Shown in pieces: positions 5,155 through 5,358 of a stretch of 5,358 nucleotides of DNA. Source of the DNA: Candidatus Omnitrophota bacterium (GTDB taxonomy: Bacteria > NPL-UPA2 > BS750m-G34); the NCBI GenBank assembly GCA_030640045.1, contig DAOWKF010000114.1:1-5358 (forward strand), in the 5' to 3' direction. Under the pieces are notes generated by a model. The model had not been told where the DNA came from. It did not search any database and saw nothing but the letters and a program-made list of their open reading frames with translations. A program made the position numbers and the translations under genes. Numbering within the stretch: the stretch's first letter is position 1; every line of letters starts with the position of its first letter.

Positions 5155-5358
5155 TGAAAATCTTGGTAGTCAACTGCGGTAGTTCATCTATAAAATACCA
5201 GCTCTTTGAGATGCCGGAAGAAAAAGTCCTTGCAAAAGGAACGCTTGAAAAAATCGGCGAAAAAACCGCAAACGCAATCCCTGACCATCATGAAGGAATG
5301 CGCAGGATACTGGAAATTTTAACCGATAAAAAAACAGGTATACTTAAAGATATCCATG
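5154..5358 (+). CDS. ackA: Acetate kinase, N-terminal fragment
   Basis: AckA converts acetyl phosphate plus ADP to acetate plus ATP, completing the pathway begun by Pta. Only the first 68 codons are present; the gene continues past the right edge. The start [20 protein letters not shown] is the diagnostic acetate kinase N-terminus, an ASKHA-fold first strand-turn. N7, S10, S12 and K14 are conserved at positions known to matter in the Methanosarcina enzyme. The segment [13 protein letters not shown] (23-35) is also typical. After it, the variable segment (36-43) is shorter than in many homologues, before the [10 protein letters not shown] stretch (44-53) rejoins the family pattern. The ATG shares its A with the pta stop codon, and AAGGA (5141-5145) lies 8 nt upstream, so both coupled and independent initiation are possible. 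It is co-transcribed with pta. Confidence 0.95.
   Translation, partial: MKILVVNCGSSSIKYQLFEMPEEKVLAKGTLEKIGEKTANAIPDHHEGMRRILEILTDKKTGILKDIH

Overview
The window looks like a piece of a chromosome from a Gram-negative (two-membrane), fermentative bacterium of moderate GC content. The evidence is the start of an LPS-export permease gene (LptF/LptG family) and a Pta-AckA acetate pathway. The gene mix and the tight overlapping packing would suit an uncultured lineage such as Omnitrophota or a deltaproteobacterial relative, but that placement is a low-confidence guess. TGA and TAG serve as ordinary stops here, and the tryptophans checked are encoded by TGG, so the standard code applies.

Minus-strand operon (about 4106 down to 1). 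Transcription probably starts at a good sigma70-type promoter near 4078-4106 (TTGCCA, 17-bp spacer, TACAAT). It runs through a leader of about 108 nt with two inverted repeats, then seven tightly packed genes. These are nagB (glucosamine-6-phosphate deaminase), two single-domain response regulators, a soluble sensor-less histidine kinase, a tandem REC-REC protein, a two-TM membrane histidine kinase of NtrB/ZraS type, and the first 32 codons of an lptF-like permease gene. Neighbours overlap by 4, 32, 19 and 4 bp or sit 12 and 8 bp apart, so translational coupling is likely.

Plus-strand operon (about 4100 to 5358+). It diverges from nagB and encodes a short-form phosphate acetyltransferase (pta) and the first 68 codons of acetate kinase (ackA), joined by a TAATG overlap. 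The predicted -35 boxes of the two operons overlap on opposite strands.

How it may work together (inference). The five signalling proteins carry four receiver domains and two kinases, but no DNA-binding, enzymatic or Hpt output domain. This is a phosphorelay-like module whose output is not encoded here, placed between amino-sugar catabolism and LPS export. Next to it is the pathway that makes acetyl phosphate, a known small-molecule phosphodonor for receiver domains. Three points deserve attention. First, the second response regulator and the soluble kinase are in the same reading frame, separated only by one TGA and four codons. Second, the soluble kinase has an aberrant H box, with Lys right after the presumed phospho-His. 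Third, three of the four receivers have Lys-Gly where Lys-Pro is usual. The 193-bp intergenic region holds a perfect 10-bp-arm inverted repeat and a second hairpin just upstream of nagB.
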